DNA from: Streptomyces fodineus
GTDB lineage: Bacteria > Actinomycetota > Actinomycetes > Streptomycetales > Streptomycetaceae
NCBI RefSeq assembly: GCF_001735805.1
Contig: NZ_CP017248.1
Coordinates: 4,526,001 to 4,590,000 of the forward strand
Direction of reading: 5' to 3'
DNA: 64,000 nucleotides
A program made the position numbers and the translations under genes. Positions 49,506-57,689 of the stretch are shown here, piece after piece (position 1 is the first letter of the stretch; every line of letters starts with the position of its first letter). Below the pieces are notes generated by a model that made no database searches, was not told the origin of the DNA, and saw only the letters and a program-made list of their open reading frames with translations.

Positions 49506-50288
49506 ATGGCGACCGACCCGAACATCACGGCATCCGTACGCCTCGACGACCTCATCGAGGCCATCAAGAAGGTCCATCCCGAGCCCCTGGACCAGCTCCA
49601 GGACGCGGTGATCGCCGCCGATCACCTCGGTGACGTGGCCGACCACCTGATCGGCCACTTCGTCGACCAGGCCCGGCGCTCGGGCGCGTCCTGGACCGAG
49701 ATCGGCCGGAGCATGGGCGTGACCCGGCAGGCGGCGCAGAAGCGGTTCGTGCCGAAGGAGTCCGCCGACCTCGACCCCAGCCAGGGCTTCAGCCGCTACA
49801 CCACGCGCGCGCGGAACGTGGTCATGGCCGCACACAGCGAGGCGCTGGCGGCCCGCAACCCCGAGGGCCGCCCCGAGCACCTGGTCCTCGGACTGCTGGC
49901 CGAGCCGGAGGGCCTGGCCGCGAAGGCGATCACCGCGCAGGGGGTGCCCCTGGACTCCGTACGGCAGGCCGCGTCCGCCGCGCTTCCGCCCGCCGCGGAC
50001 GACGTACCCGAGCTCATCCCCTACGGCCCCGACGCCAAGAAGGCCCTGGAACTCACTTTCCGCGAGGCCCTCCGGCTCGGCCACAACTACATCGGCACCG
50101 AGCACATCCTGCTCGCGCTCCTGGAGCAGGAGAACGGCCAGGGCGTCCTCAGCGACCTCGGCATCACCAAGGCGGCCAGCGAGGAGTACCTCGCCAAGCT
50201 GCTGTCGCTGGTGATGGAGCAGAAGCAGGCGACGGCAACGACGGACGAGGCCGGGGCGGGCGACTCCTCGAAGGGCTCCGAGGACTGA
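49506..50288 (+). CDS. HTH plus Clp N-terminal-domain protein (probable autoregulated adaptor/regulator)
   Basis: 260 residues. The N-terminal 90 residues contain a helix-turn-helix-like segment (ARRSGASWTEIGRSMGVTRQ, AAQKRF). Two Clp_N repeats follow, one from about residue 95 (YTTRARNVVMAAHSEALAAR, RPEHLVLGLLAEPEG) and one from about 180 (KKALELTFREALRLGHNYIG, TEHILLALLEQENG). There is no AAA ATPase module, so it is not a Clp chaperone subunit. It could link substrate or ligand sensing to transcription. The promoter architecture argues for negative autoregulation. Confidence 0.87.
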   Translation: MATDPNITASVRLDDLIEAIKKVHPEPLDQLQDAVIAADHLGDVADHLIGHFVDQARRSGASWTEIGRSMGVTRQAAQKRFVPKESADLDPSQGFSRYTTRARNVVMAAHSEALAARNPEGRPEHLVLGLLAEPEGLAAKAITAQGVPLDSVRQAASAALPPAADDVPELIPYGPDAKKALELTFREALRLGHNYIGTEHILLALLEQENGQGVLSDLGITKAASEEYLAKLLSLVMEQKQATATTDEAGAGDSSKGSED

Positions 50289-50730
50289 GCCGCCCCTGCG
50301 GGGGCTGAAAACGCCGAGCGGCGAACCCGCGGGACCGAGCCGACGGGGACTGAGCCGCCGGGACCGGGGCGCCGGGACTGCATGTGCGGGGCCGGGCCGC
50401 CGTACCGCACCTGCATGTGCGGACCCGGCCCGCCCGTCGCACCGCACCTGCGGGGCCGGGTCGCCGGGACCGCGCCACCGGACGAAGCCTGGGCGACCGG
50501 GTCAACGGGACGGCACGTCCGGGCTCGGCCCTGCCGGGAGGAACTTGCGGGACCGAGCCGCCGGGACCGTGCCGCCGAAGCCCCAGCGGTCGGGCCGAGC
50601 CGCCCGGACCGTGCCGCCGAAGCCCCAGCGGTCGGGCCGAACCGCCCGGACCGTGCCGCCGGAGCGCCCCGGCGGGGACTGAAATCGCAGGTCAGAGCGA
50701 TTGTCAGACCCGGCTGCCACACTCGCAGTC
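50289..50730. other. Gene-less GC-rich interval with short tandem repeats
   Basis: 442 bp between the Clp_N gene and the DNA polymerase gene with no supported gene. It contains repeated GCCGCCGGGACC-like phrases and near-palindromic stretches (CGCACCTGCATGTGCGG around 50398-50424). Its right part is a 42-bp tandem repeat listed separately. The composition recalls the block at 7.1-8.3 kb. Confidence 0.65.
50571..50670. repeat. Tandem repeat, 42-bp period, about 2.3 copies
   Basis: GCCGCCGAAGCCCCAGCGGT starts at 50571 and 50613, with a diverged third start at 50655 (GCCGCCGGAGC). Each copy continues CGGGCCGA(G/A)CCGCCCGGACCGT. The period is a multiple of three but no gene is supported. Confidence 0.8.
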
Positions 50731-52431
50731 ATGACCGACCGGTGGGCTCTCGCGCCGGCCGAGGATGGAGGCGTGGACGTCGCCCCCCTCGGCCCGGACG
50801 GGCTGCCCGCCGGGCCGGTGCGGCGGGAGGGGGATCTCGCCGGGGCGGTGCGGAGCCGCCCGGAGGTGACACGCTGGGTGTGGCGGTCCACGCACGAGGT
50901 CTACCCGCGCCTGCTCGCCACGGGGGTGCGAGTGGAGCGGTGCTACGACATCGAGGACGCCGAAACACTCCTGCTGGGCCATGAGGGCCGGTACGGCGAG
51001 CCGCGCTCGGCCGCCGCCGCCCTGGCCCGCCTCCGGGGCGGCCCCGTACCGCCCGACCCGCCCCAGCGCTCGGCCGAACCGGGCGCGCAGTCCCCGCTGT
51101 TCGAGCCCACCGGCGCCCATCTGCCCCTGACCGACCTCCTCGCGGTCCACGCCGAGCAGCTGCGACGGCATGAGCGGACCGCCCACCCCGACCGGATGCG
51201 GCTGCTGACGGCCGCCGAATCGGCCGGCATGCTGGTCGCCGCCGAGATGAACCACGCGGGCCTGCCCTGGAGCACCGGGGTCCACCGCGCCCTGCTGCAC
51301 GACCTGCTGGGCGAGCGGTACGCGGGCGGCGGCGAGCCGCGTCGCCTCGCCGAGCTGGCCGACGAGGTGTCCGCCGCCTTCGGCCGCCGGGTGCGCCCCG
51401 ACCTGCCCGCCGATGTGATCAAGGCCTTCGCCCAGGCCGGCATCAAGGTGCGTTCCACCCGCCGCTGGGAGATCCAGTCCGTCGACCACCCGGCCGTCAA
51501 ACCCCTGCTGGAGTACAAGAAGCTGTACCGCATCTGGGTGGCGCACGGCTGGTCCTGGTTGCAGGACTGGGTGCGCGACGGCCGCTTCCGCCCCGAGTTC
51601 CTCGCCGGCGGCACGGTCACCGGCCGCTGGGTGACCAACGGCGGCGGCGGACTGCAGATTCCCAAGGTGATCCGCCGGGCCGTGGTCGCCGACCCCGGCT
51701 GGCGGCTGGTGGTGGCCGACGCCGACCAGATGGAGCCGCGGGTGCTCGCCGCGATCTCCCGGGACCCCGGTCTGATGGAGGTCGCCGGCCGCGAGAGCGA
51801 CCTCTACCAGTCCGTCTCCGACCGAGCCTTCTCCGGCGACCGCGACCAGGCCAAACTCGCCGTGCTCGGCGCGGTCTACGGCCAGACCTCGGGCGACGGC
51901 CTGAAGAACCTGGCCGCGCTGCGCCGCCGCTTCCCGAAGGCCGTCGCGTACGTCGACGAGGCGGCGCGCGCGGGCGAGGAGGGCCGGCTGGTGCGCACCT
52001 GGCTGGGCCGGACCTGCCCGCCGGCGACCGGGTCCGGCGAGGACGCGGCGGAGGAGGCGGGCATTCCCCTCGGTGAGGACGACACCGAGACACGGCCCGA
52101 CGGCCAGGCCGCCTGGGTCCCCGGCTATGCCTCCACCAATTCCCGGGCGCGGGGCCGCTTCGCGCGGAACTTCGTCGTCCAGGGCAGCGCGGCCGACTGG
52201 GCGCTGCTGATGCTCGCCGGGCTCCGCCGGGCCTGCGCGGAGCTCGGGGCCGAGCTGGTCTTCTTCCAGCACGACGAGGTGATCGTGCACTGCCCCGCCG
52301 AGGAGGCCGAGGAGGTCGTCCGGGCCATCCGTGCCTCCGCCGACCTCGCCGGACGGCTGACCTTCGGCGAGACACCGGTGCGGTTCCCGTTCACGACGGC
52401 GGTGGTGGAGTGCTATGCCGACGCCAAGTGA
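50731..52431 (+). CDS. DNA polymerase I paralogue (exonuclease-like/polymerase, family A)
   Basis: 566 residues. C-terminal family A polymerase domain: motif A VVADADQMEPRVLA near residue 330, motif B helix DQAKLAVLGAVYGQ near 378, motif C FFQHDEVIVHCP near 510. The N-terminal 200 residues look like a degenerate 3'-5' exonuclease domain. There is no 5' nuclease domain, so it is distinct from housekeeping PolA. In motif B the usual NFG aromatic position reads VLG. An acidic insert (about 430-465) interrupts the fingers. ATG 50731 chosen; the frame is open upstream to 50701. Confidence 0.9.
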   Translation: MTDRWALAPAEDGGVDVAPLGPDGLPAGPVRREGDLAGAVRSRPEVTRWVWRSTHEVYPRLLATGVRVERCYDIEDAETLLLGHEGRYGEPRSAAAALARLRGGPVPPDPPQRSAEPGAQSPLFEPTGAHLPLTDLLAVHAEQLRRHERTAHPDRMRLLTAAESAGMLVAAEMNHAGLPWSTGVHRALLHDLLGERYAGGGEPRRLAELADEVSAAFGRRVRPDLPADVIKAFAQAGIKVRSTRRWEIQSVDHPAVKPLLEYKKLYRIWVAHGWSWLQDWVRDGRFRPEFLAGGTVTGRWVTNGGGGLQIPKVIRRAVVADPGWRLVVADADQMEPRVLAAISRDPGLMEVAGRESDLYQSVSDRAFSGDRDQAKLAVLGAVYGQTSGDGLKNLAALRRRFPKAVAYVDEAARAGEEGRLVRTWLGRTCPPATGSGEDAAEEAGIPLGEDDTETRPDGQAAWVPGYASTNSRARGRFARNFVVQGSAADWALLMLAGLRRACAELGAELVFFQHDEVIVHCPAEEAEEVVRAIRASADLAGRLTFGETPVRFPFTTAVVECYADAK

Positions 52432-52486
52432 GCGCTGCCTGGGCGCACTTCGATCGCTGTTCGCGGGCTGTTCAAGGGCCCTTTGG

Positions 52487-55400
52487 TCACTGGGCGAGCA
52501 GCTCGCGCAGCTCCGTCACGACCGTCTGCGCGTCCGTACCGTCCAGCGCGGTGAGCGCCGCGCGCCAGGTGTCGTGGGCCTCCGCCCGCCGCCCCTGCGC
52601 GCTCAGCAGCAGCCCGCGCTGGTGCCGGGCCAGTCCGCCCATGTAGCGGTCGGCGCGGGCATCGGCCCGGCGCAGCAGTTCGGCGCACTCGCGCTCCGCC
52701 CGTTCGGTCTCCCCCAGCTCCCGCAGCGCGCGGACCAGGCCGAGCCGGGTCTGGGACTCGCCGTGCCAGTCGCCGTGGCCGCCCAGGATGACCAGGCTCT
52801 CCTCGAAGTGCCGGGCGGCGGCGGCCGGTTCGCCCAGGGCGAGCTGGGCGTAACCGATGTTGCAGTGGGCGGAGTGCCGCACGATGACCGCGCCGATCGC
52901 GTCCCCGATCGCCAGCGAGCGCCGGTGCTGCTCGATGGCGGCACGCGGGTCGGTGTGCTCGTAGAGATTGCCCAGGTGGCTGCGGGTGACGGCCTCTCCG
53001 TAGGGATCGTTCAGCTGCCGCGAGTACGCGAGGCTCTGCCGCAGTGCCTCCCCGGACTCCGCGAACCGGCCGAGGCCCTCCAGCAGCAGCCCCCGGTTGT
53101 TCAGGCAGCGCCGGATCCGGGAGGCGACGCCGAGGCGCCGCCAGATCTCCAGGGACTGGTCGGTGAGGGCGAGGGCGTCCTTCTGCCGGCCGGTCAGGAA
53201 GTGCAGACCCGCCAGGTCGCCCAGCGCGTACGCCTCGGCCGCCGCGTCCCCGAGCCGCCGCGCGGCGCCGAGGGCGGCCTGCCCCAGCACCTCCATCTCG
53301 GCGACCCGTCCGCCGCGCTGGACGTAGGGGAAGAGCAGCCGCGCGAGCGCCGAGAGGTGGGCGGCCCGGCGTGGGTCGGCCGTGTCGGCGTTGCGCGCCA
53401 CGAGCGCGACGACGTTCTCCAGCTCCACCTCGCCCCAGCCGAAGGCCTCCTCGTCGGACTCGAAGGCGGGCACCTCGGCCACGTCCCCCGCATGCTCCAC
53501 CGGCTGCGCAGAGGTCGCCCGACGCCGGTCGTCCAGATCGATCCCGGGCTCCACGACCGCCTCCAACACCCGCTCGGCGACGGCGGCATACCAACGGAGG
53601 GCGGTCAGGTCGGGGGTGGGGCCGGGGACGGAGCCGAGGTGGGGGGCGACGTCGCGGGGGACGCCGGGGCGCACACCGGCGTGCGGGAGGGCGGCCGGGT
53701 CGGGGCTGGGAGCGGGCGCGGACACATCGGCCGAGTCCGTCCCACGGCCGACGTCCACGGGCGCACCGGAGCGTGCACCACTGCCCGGGAAGGCAGCCGG
53801 GCCCGCACCGGAACCGAGCGGGGACACATCGGCGGAGTCGGTCGGACGGTTGGCCTCCCCGAACGCGCCGGAGCATGCACCGGCATCCGGGACCGAAGCC
53901 GAAGCCGACGCGGACACATCGGACGGGTCCGTCCGACGGTCGGCCTCCACCGGCGCGCCAGAGCGTGCGTCGGCGGTCCGGGGTGGGGTGGGAGTGTGCC
54001 TGGATGTGTCGGTGGGGTCCGTTCCGTTGGTGCCGGGCGGCTCGGGTTCGGCTGGGGGCGCGGTCGGTGTTGCCGTGCCCATGGCCGGTCCCGGGTCCGC
54101 CAGTTCGCGGGCGAAGTCGCGGACCAGGTCGTGTGGGGCGTAGCGGCCGTAGGCCGTTTCCTCCAGGAGGGCGACGTCGACGAGGCGGTCGAGGGCGGCC
54201 TCGGCGCGGCGCTCGTCGGTGCCGGTGAGGCGGGCGATCAGCGGGGCGCCATACGTCGGCAGGTCCAGCGCGCCGATGCGGCGCAGGGCGAGGGCCGCGT
54301 CCTGGTCCGCCTCGCGCTCGGCGGCGGCGAGCGCGTCGTGGGCGACGGCCAGGGAGCGCCGGACGCTCAGGTCGTCGTACTCCAGGTGGCGCAACCGGCC
54401 GCCGGTGTCGGCCAGTTGGTCCGCCAGCACCTCGGGGGTGAGGGCGCGGCGGGCCGCGAGCCGCGCCGCGACCACGCGCAGCGCCAGCGGGAGCCGGCCG
54501 GTCAGCTCGACCAGGGCGTGCCCGGCGTCCAGCCCCTCGCGTCCGCTCACCGCGCGGAGCAGCGCCGCGCTGTCCTCGCCGGTCAGCGGAGCGAGCGGGA
54601 AGCGCCGGGCGCCGTCGAGGGCGGTCAGCGGCGAGCGGCTGGTGACGATGACCGCACAGCCGGGTCCGGCCGGCAGCAGGGGCCGTACCTGGGCCGCGTT
54701 CGCCGCGTCGTCCAGCACCAGCAGGATGCGTGCCGGAGCGAGCAGCGAGCGCAGCAACGCGGCGGCCGCGTCCGGGTGTTCGGGGATGCTGCGGGGCTCG
54801 GCGCCCAGGTCCCGGAGCAGTGCGGCGAGCGCCTGGGCGGAGGTGAGCGGGGTCATGCCGGGCGTGGCGCCGTGCAGGTTGACGTACAGCTGGCCATCGG
54901 TGAAACGCGCCCGCAGTTCATGCGCGACATCCAGCGCGAGCGCGCTCTTGCCGACGCCCGCCATGCCGCTGATCACGGCGATGGCGGGGGCCGGCGCGGG
55001 CGGCTCGGTGAGGGTGTGCCGGAGCGCGCGACGGACGTCGGCACGGCCGGTGAAGTGGGCCGGTGGGGGTGGGAGCTGGGCCGGGCGAGGAGCCTGCCGG
55101 GGGCCCGGTGTGCCGCCGCCCTCGTGCCGGTCCGGCGTCGGTCCCTCCTCCTTGGCGGCACCCTCCGACTCACCGGCCGCCTGCGGCTGTCGGCGGACGC
55201 CTTCCTCGGCGATCCGCGGCCCGCCCCGGCGCTCCTCCTCCGTCCTGCGCTGCTGGTCCTCCCCGTCACTCCCCCGCAGCACCTCGACGTGTGCCTCGCG
55301 GACCGCCGGGCCGGGTTCGACGCCGAGTTCCTCGATCAGGCGGGCGCGCAGATCACGGTGGACGGCGAGGGCCTCGGCCTGACGGCCCGTGCGGTGCAGG

Positions 55401-56089
55401 GCGAGCATGAGCTGACGGTGGTACGCCTCACGCAGCGGGTACTCGGCGACCAGCGCCGCGAGCTCCGGGACGATCCCGGACAACCGCGCCCCGCCCAGGG
55501 CGAGTTCGGCGTCGTAACGCCGTTCCAGCAGGAGCCGGCGGGCCTCCTCCAGGCGCTGTACCAGGGCGTAGCCGCCGAGGTCGGCGGGGAGTCCGCTGAG
55601 CGGGGTGCCGCGCCAGAGGGCGAGTCCGGCCGTGCAGGCCCGTACGACCCCCGGCCAGTCCCGCCGGGCGTGCGCGGCACGCGCCTCGGCGACCCGGGCG
55701 TCGAAGACGTGCACGTCCAACTCCCCTTGGTCGACGCGCAGTACGTATCCCGGCGGTACGGCCCTGAGCCGGTCGGGGTCGTCCAGGAGCCGGCGCAGCC
55801 GGGTGACGTGGTTGTGCAGGGACGCCTGCGCGGAGACGGGCGGTGCCCCGCCCCACAGGGCGTCCTTCAGCGACTCCACCGACACGACCCGGCCCGGCTC
55901 CAGCAGCAACGCGGCGAGCAGAGTGCGCACTTTGGGGCTGCCGATGGCGCGGACGGCGTCGTCGGGGATGTCGTCGGCGGGTGAGGTGCCGGAGAGGGCG
56001 CCGGGGGGCTCGTACGAGATATCGAACGGCGGTCGGTCGTAGAGGACCGGTGGTCCCAGCAGTCCGAACCGCAGCTCGCACCGCCGCAT
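52487..56089 (-). CDS. AfsR/SARP-like regulator: winged helix, BTAD, NB-ARC, TPR
   Basis: 1200 residues. OmpR-type winged helix (about 5-118, ESLKDALWGGAPPVSAQASL) and BTAD (about 125-270, LREAYHRQLMLALHRTGRQA). NB-ARC-type ATPase follows, with P-loop ISGMAGVGKSALALD near residue 378 and Walker B ILLVLDDAANAAQ near 460. A Pro/Asp/Ser repeat linker covers about 670-830, then TPR-like repeats (LRQSLAYSRQLNDPYGEAVT, IGYAQLALGEPAAAARHFEE). Such regulators activate antibiotic clusters or integrate physiological signals. It is convergent with the polymerase gene and next to the polyketide-type genes. ATG 56089 chosen. Confidence 0.92.
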   Translation of the reverse strand: MRRCELRFGLLGPPVLYDRPPFDISYEPPGALSGTSPADDIPDDAVRAIGSPKVRTLLAALLLEPGRVVSVESLKDALWGGAPPVSAQASLHNHVTRLRRLLDDPDRLRAVPPGYVLRVDQGELDVHVFDARVAEARAAHARRDWPGVVRACTAGLALWRGTPLSGLPADLGGYALVQRLEEARRLLLERRYDAELALGGARLSGIVPELAALVAEYPLREAYHRQLMLALHRTGRQAEALAVHRDLRARLIEELGVEPGPAVREAHVEVLRGSDGEDQQRRTEEERRGGPRIAEEGVRRQPQAAGESEGAAKEEGPTPDRHEGGGTPGPRQAPRPAQLPPPPAHFTGRADVRRALRHTLTEPPAPAPAIAVISGMAGVGKSALALDVAHELRARFTDGQLYVNLHGATPGMTPLTSAQALAALLRDLGAEPRSIPEHPDAAAALLRSLLAPARILLVLDDAANAAQVRPLLPAGPGCAVIVTSRSPLTALDGARRFPLAPLTGEDSAALLRAVSGREGLDAGHALVELTGRLPLALRVVAARLAARRALTPEVLADQLADTGGRLRHLEYDDLSVRRSLAVAHDALAAAEREADQDAALALRRIGALDLPTYGAPLIARLTGTDERRAEAALDRLVDVALLEETAYGRYAPHDLVRDFARELADPGPAMGTATPTAPPAEPEPPGTNGTDPTDTSRHTPTPPRTADARSGAPVEADRRTDPSDVSASASASVPDAGACSGAFGEANRPTDSADVSPLGSGAGPAAFPGSGARSGAPVDVGRGTDSADVSAPAPSPDPAALPHAGVRPGVPRDVAPHLGSVPGPTPDLTALRWYAAVAERVLEAVVEPGIDLDDRRRATSAQPVEHAGDVAEVPAFESDEEAFGWGEVELENVVALVARNADTADPRRAAHLSALARLLFPYVQRGGRVAEMEVLGQAALGAARRLGDAAAEAYALGDLAGLHFLTGRQKDALALTDQSLEIWRRLGVASRIRRCLNNRGLLLEGLGRFAESGEALRQSLAYSRQLNDPYGEAVTRSHLGNLYEHTDPRAAIEQHRRSLAIGDAIGAVIVRHSAHCNIGYAQLALGEPAAAARHFEESLVILGGHGDWHGESQTRLGLVRALRELGETERAERECAELLRRADARADRYMGGLARHQRGLLLSAQGRRAEAHDTWRAALTALDGTDAQTVVTELRELLAQ
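53620..54060 (-). repeat. In-frame repeat array in the AfsR-like linker
   Basis: Three to four imperfect copies of a unit around ARSGAPVEADRRTDPSDVS, ACSGAFGEANRPTDSADVS and ARSGAPVDVGRGTDSADVS, spaced about 30-34 residues, make a Pro/Ala/Ser/Asp-rich linker between the ATPase and TPR parts. Confidence 0.8.
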
Positions 56090-56271
56090 CACGCCGCTCC
56101 ACTGCCTTCCCGTGCGGTCGGGGCCGACCGTGCTCCGCGACGGGCGTGCGCCCGCCGCTCCCTGGCGGAATTCCACCCTGTCCACAACGGTTTCCCGCCA
56201 CCTTCTGCCGGCCGACCCGGCCCCGGATCGGCCTGTCCGACGACCTGGCCCGGAAACCGTCGGCACGTTTC

Positions 56272-56330
56272 GGCCAACGGGTCCGCGCCCTGCCGACGAA
56301 CCGTTGGCCATATGTTAGCGATCCGTTGGC
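56272..56330. promoter_or_regulatory. Repeated CCGTTGGC motifs upstream of the AfsR-like gene
   Basis: CCGTTGGC occurs at 56301 and 56323, 22 bp apart on the same face of the helix. GGCCAACGG at 56272-56280 is an exact inverted copy of 56301-56309. They lie 180-240 bp upstream of the regulator's start and could be activator or autoregulatory sites. Confidence 0.45.
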
Positions 56331-56430
56331 GGACCTTGATGTGATCACTTGCATCGGATCCGGCCCACGGCGCGCGCGTATGTCGCGTAACTCGGGGGAG
56401 TGTCGCCGCAGGCTGGGTTCGGGGACGCAA

Positions 56431-56467
56431 GGGGCCCCGGTCGGCGGAGGTGAACGCCCGGGGCCCC
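56431..56467 (-). terminator. Hairpin downstream of the glycosyltransferase gene
   Basis: GGGGCCCCGG (56431-56440) and CCGGGGCCCC (56458-56467) are perfect 10-bp inverted repeats with a 17-base loop, about 75 bp past the glycosyltransferase stop. The 453-bp gap 56090-56542 otherwise holds only the AfsR-like promoter region. Confidence 0.65.
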
Positions 56468-56542
56468 GTCCCGTTCCCTCTCCGCGCCGTATGCACGGTG
56501 TTCACGCCGGCCGGCTCACCGCACAAGCCCGCACCCCGCCGC

Positions 56543-57445
56543 TCAGATCACCGGCGGACGCCCGAGCCGGGTGAGCCGCCACACCGTCCGCCACCGCATG
56601 GGGCGGCGCTCGCCGGCCGGTTCCCGCAGACCCTCCACGAAACCGCCGAACCAGGCCCGCAGCCCCGCCAGGGAGCGCGTGCGGGCGAGGGTGAGCAGCG
56701 TCCACACCCCGAGGTGCACGGGGATCAGCGGCAGCGGCAGCCGGCGCCGGGCGAGCCAGACGCGGTTGCGGGCGTTGACGCGGTAGTAGATGGCGTGCCG
56801 GGCCGGGGAGGTCTTGGGGTGCTGGAGCAGCAGTTCGGGGGCGTAGAGGATCTTCCAGCCGGCGTCGGCGGCTCGCCAGGCGAGGTCGGTCTCCTCGTGC
56901 GCGAAGAAGAACTCGGCGGGCCAGTCCCCCGTCCCGGCCAGCATCGCCATGCGCAGGGCGTGGCCGCCGCCGAGGAATCCGGTGACGTAACCCCCGCGCA
57001 GGGGATCGGACTTGCCGACGCGCGGCACATGCCGCTGCTGTGTCTCGCCGTGCTCGTCGGCGATGCGGAAGCCGACGATGCCGAGGCGCGGGTCGGCGGC
57101 GTACAGGTCCCGTACGCGCCGCAGGACGTCGGCGTCGACGAGCAGCCCGTCGTCGTCCAACTCCACGACGATGTCGACGTCGCCGTACTCGCGCAGGCGG
57201 GCGAGGGCGACGTTCCGGCCGCCCGGGCAGCCGAGGTTCTCCTCCACGTCGATGGTGGTGACCTCGCCGGGCAGGGAGAGCCGGCGGGGGAACTCGGGCA
57301 GCCGGCAGCCGTTGCCGACGACCACGATGCGGGCGGGGGCGAGGTCCTGCTTGGCCACGGACTCGAGCAGGGCGTCGACCTCGGCGGGCCGGTTGCCCAT
57401 GGTCACCACGGCGACGGCGATCCTCGGCTCCACCACGTCCCTCAC
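56543..57445 (-). CDS. Family 2 glycosyltransferase
   Basis: About 300 residues. GT-A fold: VAVAVVTMGNRPAEVDALLE at the start, VVVGNGC, ENLGCPGGRNVALARLREYG, and the nucleotide-sugar/metal motif VELDDDGLL (DDD near residue 90). GFLGGGHALRMAML and AEFFFAHEETDLAWRAADAG (the ED acceptor-side motif) follow. The C-terminal region resembles rhamnosyl-type transferases. Substrate unknown; it may decorate a cell-wall polymer or a metabolite. Several GTG starts compete (57445, 57436, 57433); 57445 is used. Confidence 0.85.
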   Translation of the reverse strand: MRDVVEPRIAVAVVTMGNRPAEVDALLESVAKQDLAPARIVVVGNGCRLPEFPRRLSLPGEVTTIDVEENLGCPGGRNVALARLREYGDVDIVVELDDDGLLVDADVLRRVRDLYAADPRLGIVGFRIADEHGETQQRHVPRVGKSDPLRGGYVTGFLGGGHALRMAMLAGTGDWPAEFFFAHEETDLAWRAADAGWKILYAPELLLQHPKTSPARHAIYYRVNARNRVWLARRRLPLPLIPVHLGVWTLLTLARTRSLAGLRAWFGGFVEGLREPAGERRPMRWRTVWRLTRLGRPPVI

Positions 57446-57689
57446 CCCATCCGGCCGACGGCGGCACCACGCCCTGACCGCGCGGTGCCCACCGTTCACC
57501 AAGATGTTGCCTCAGATCCCCGGGTTCACCGGACCCCGATTCACTTTGCGGCCCCTTTGCTCCTGTTTTGTTCATACGTTTCCTCAGCCGCCGGAAGGCG
57601 GGCTGTTCGGCCGTCGCGGGGAGTCGAGCGGGATTCGAGGGCGAGGTGGGACGGTGAGTGCACTGCGGGGAGTGGCGCCGGGTGAAGGG

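Noticed and set aside
52415..55984. 1189-residue open frame on the plus strand opposite the AfsR-like gene
   Set aside because: Antisense shadow of a high-GC gene; translation is low-complexity with no domains or start signal, while the minus-strand reading has full AfsR architecture.
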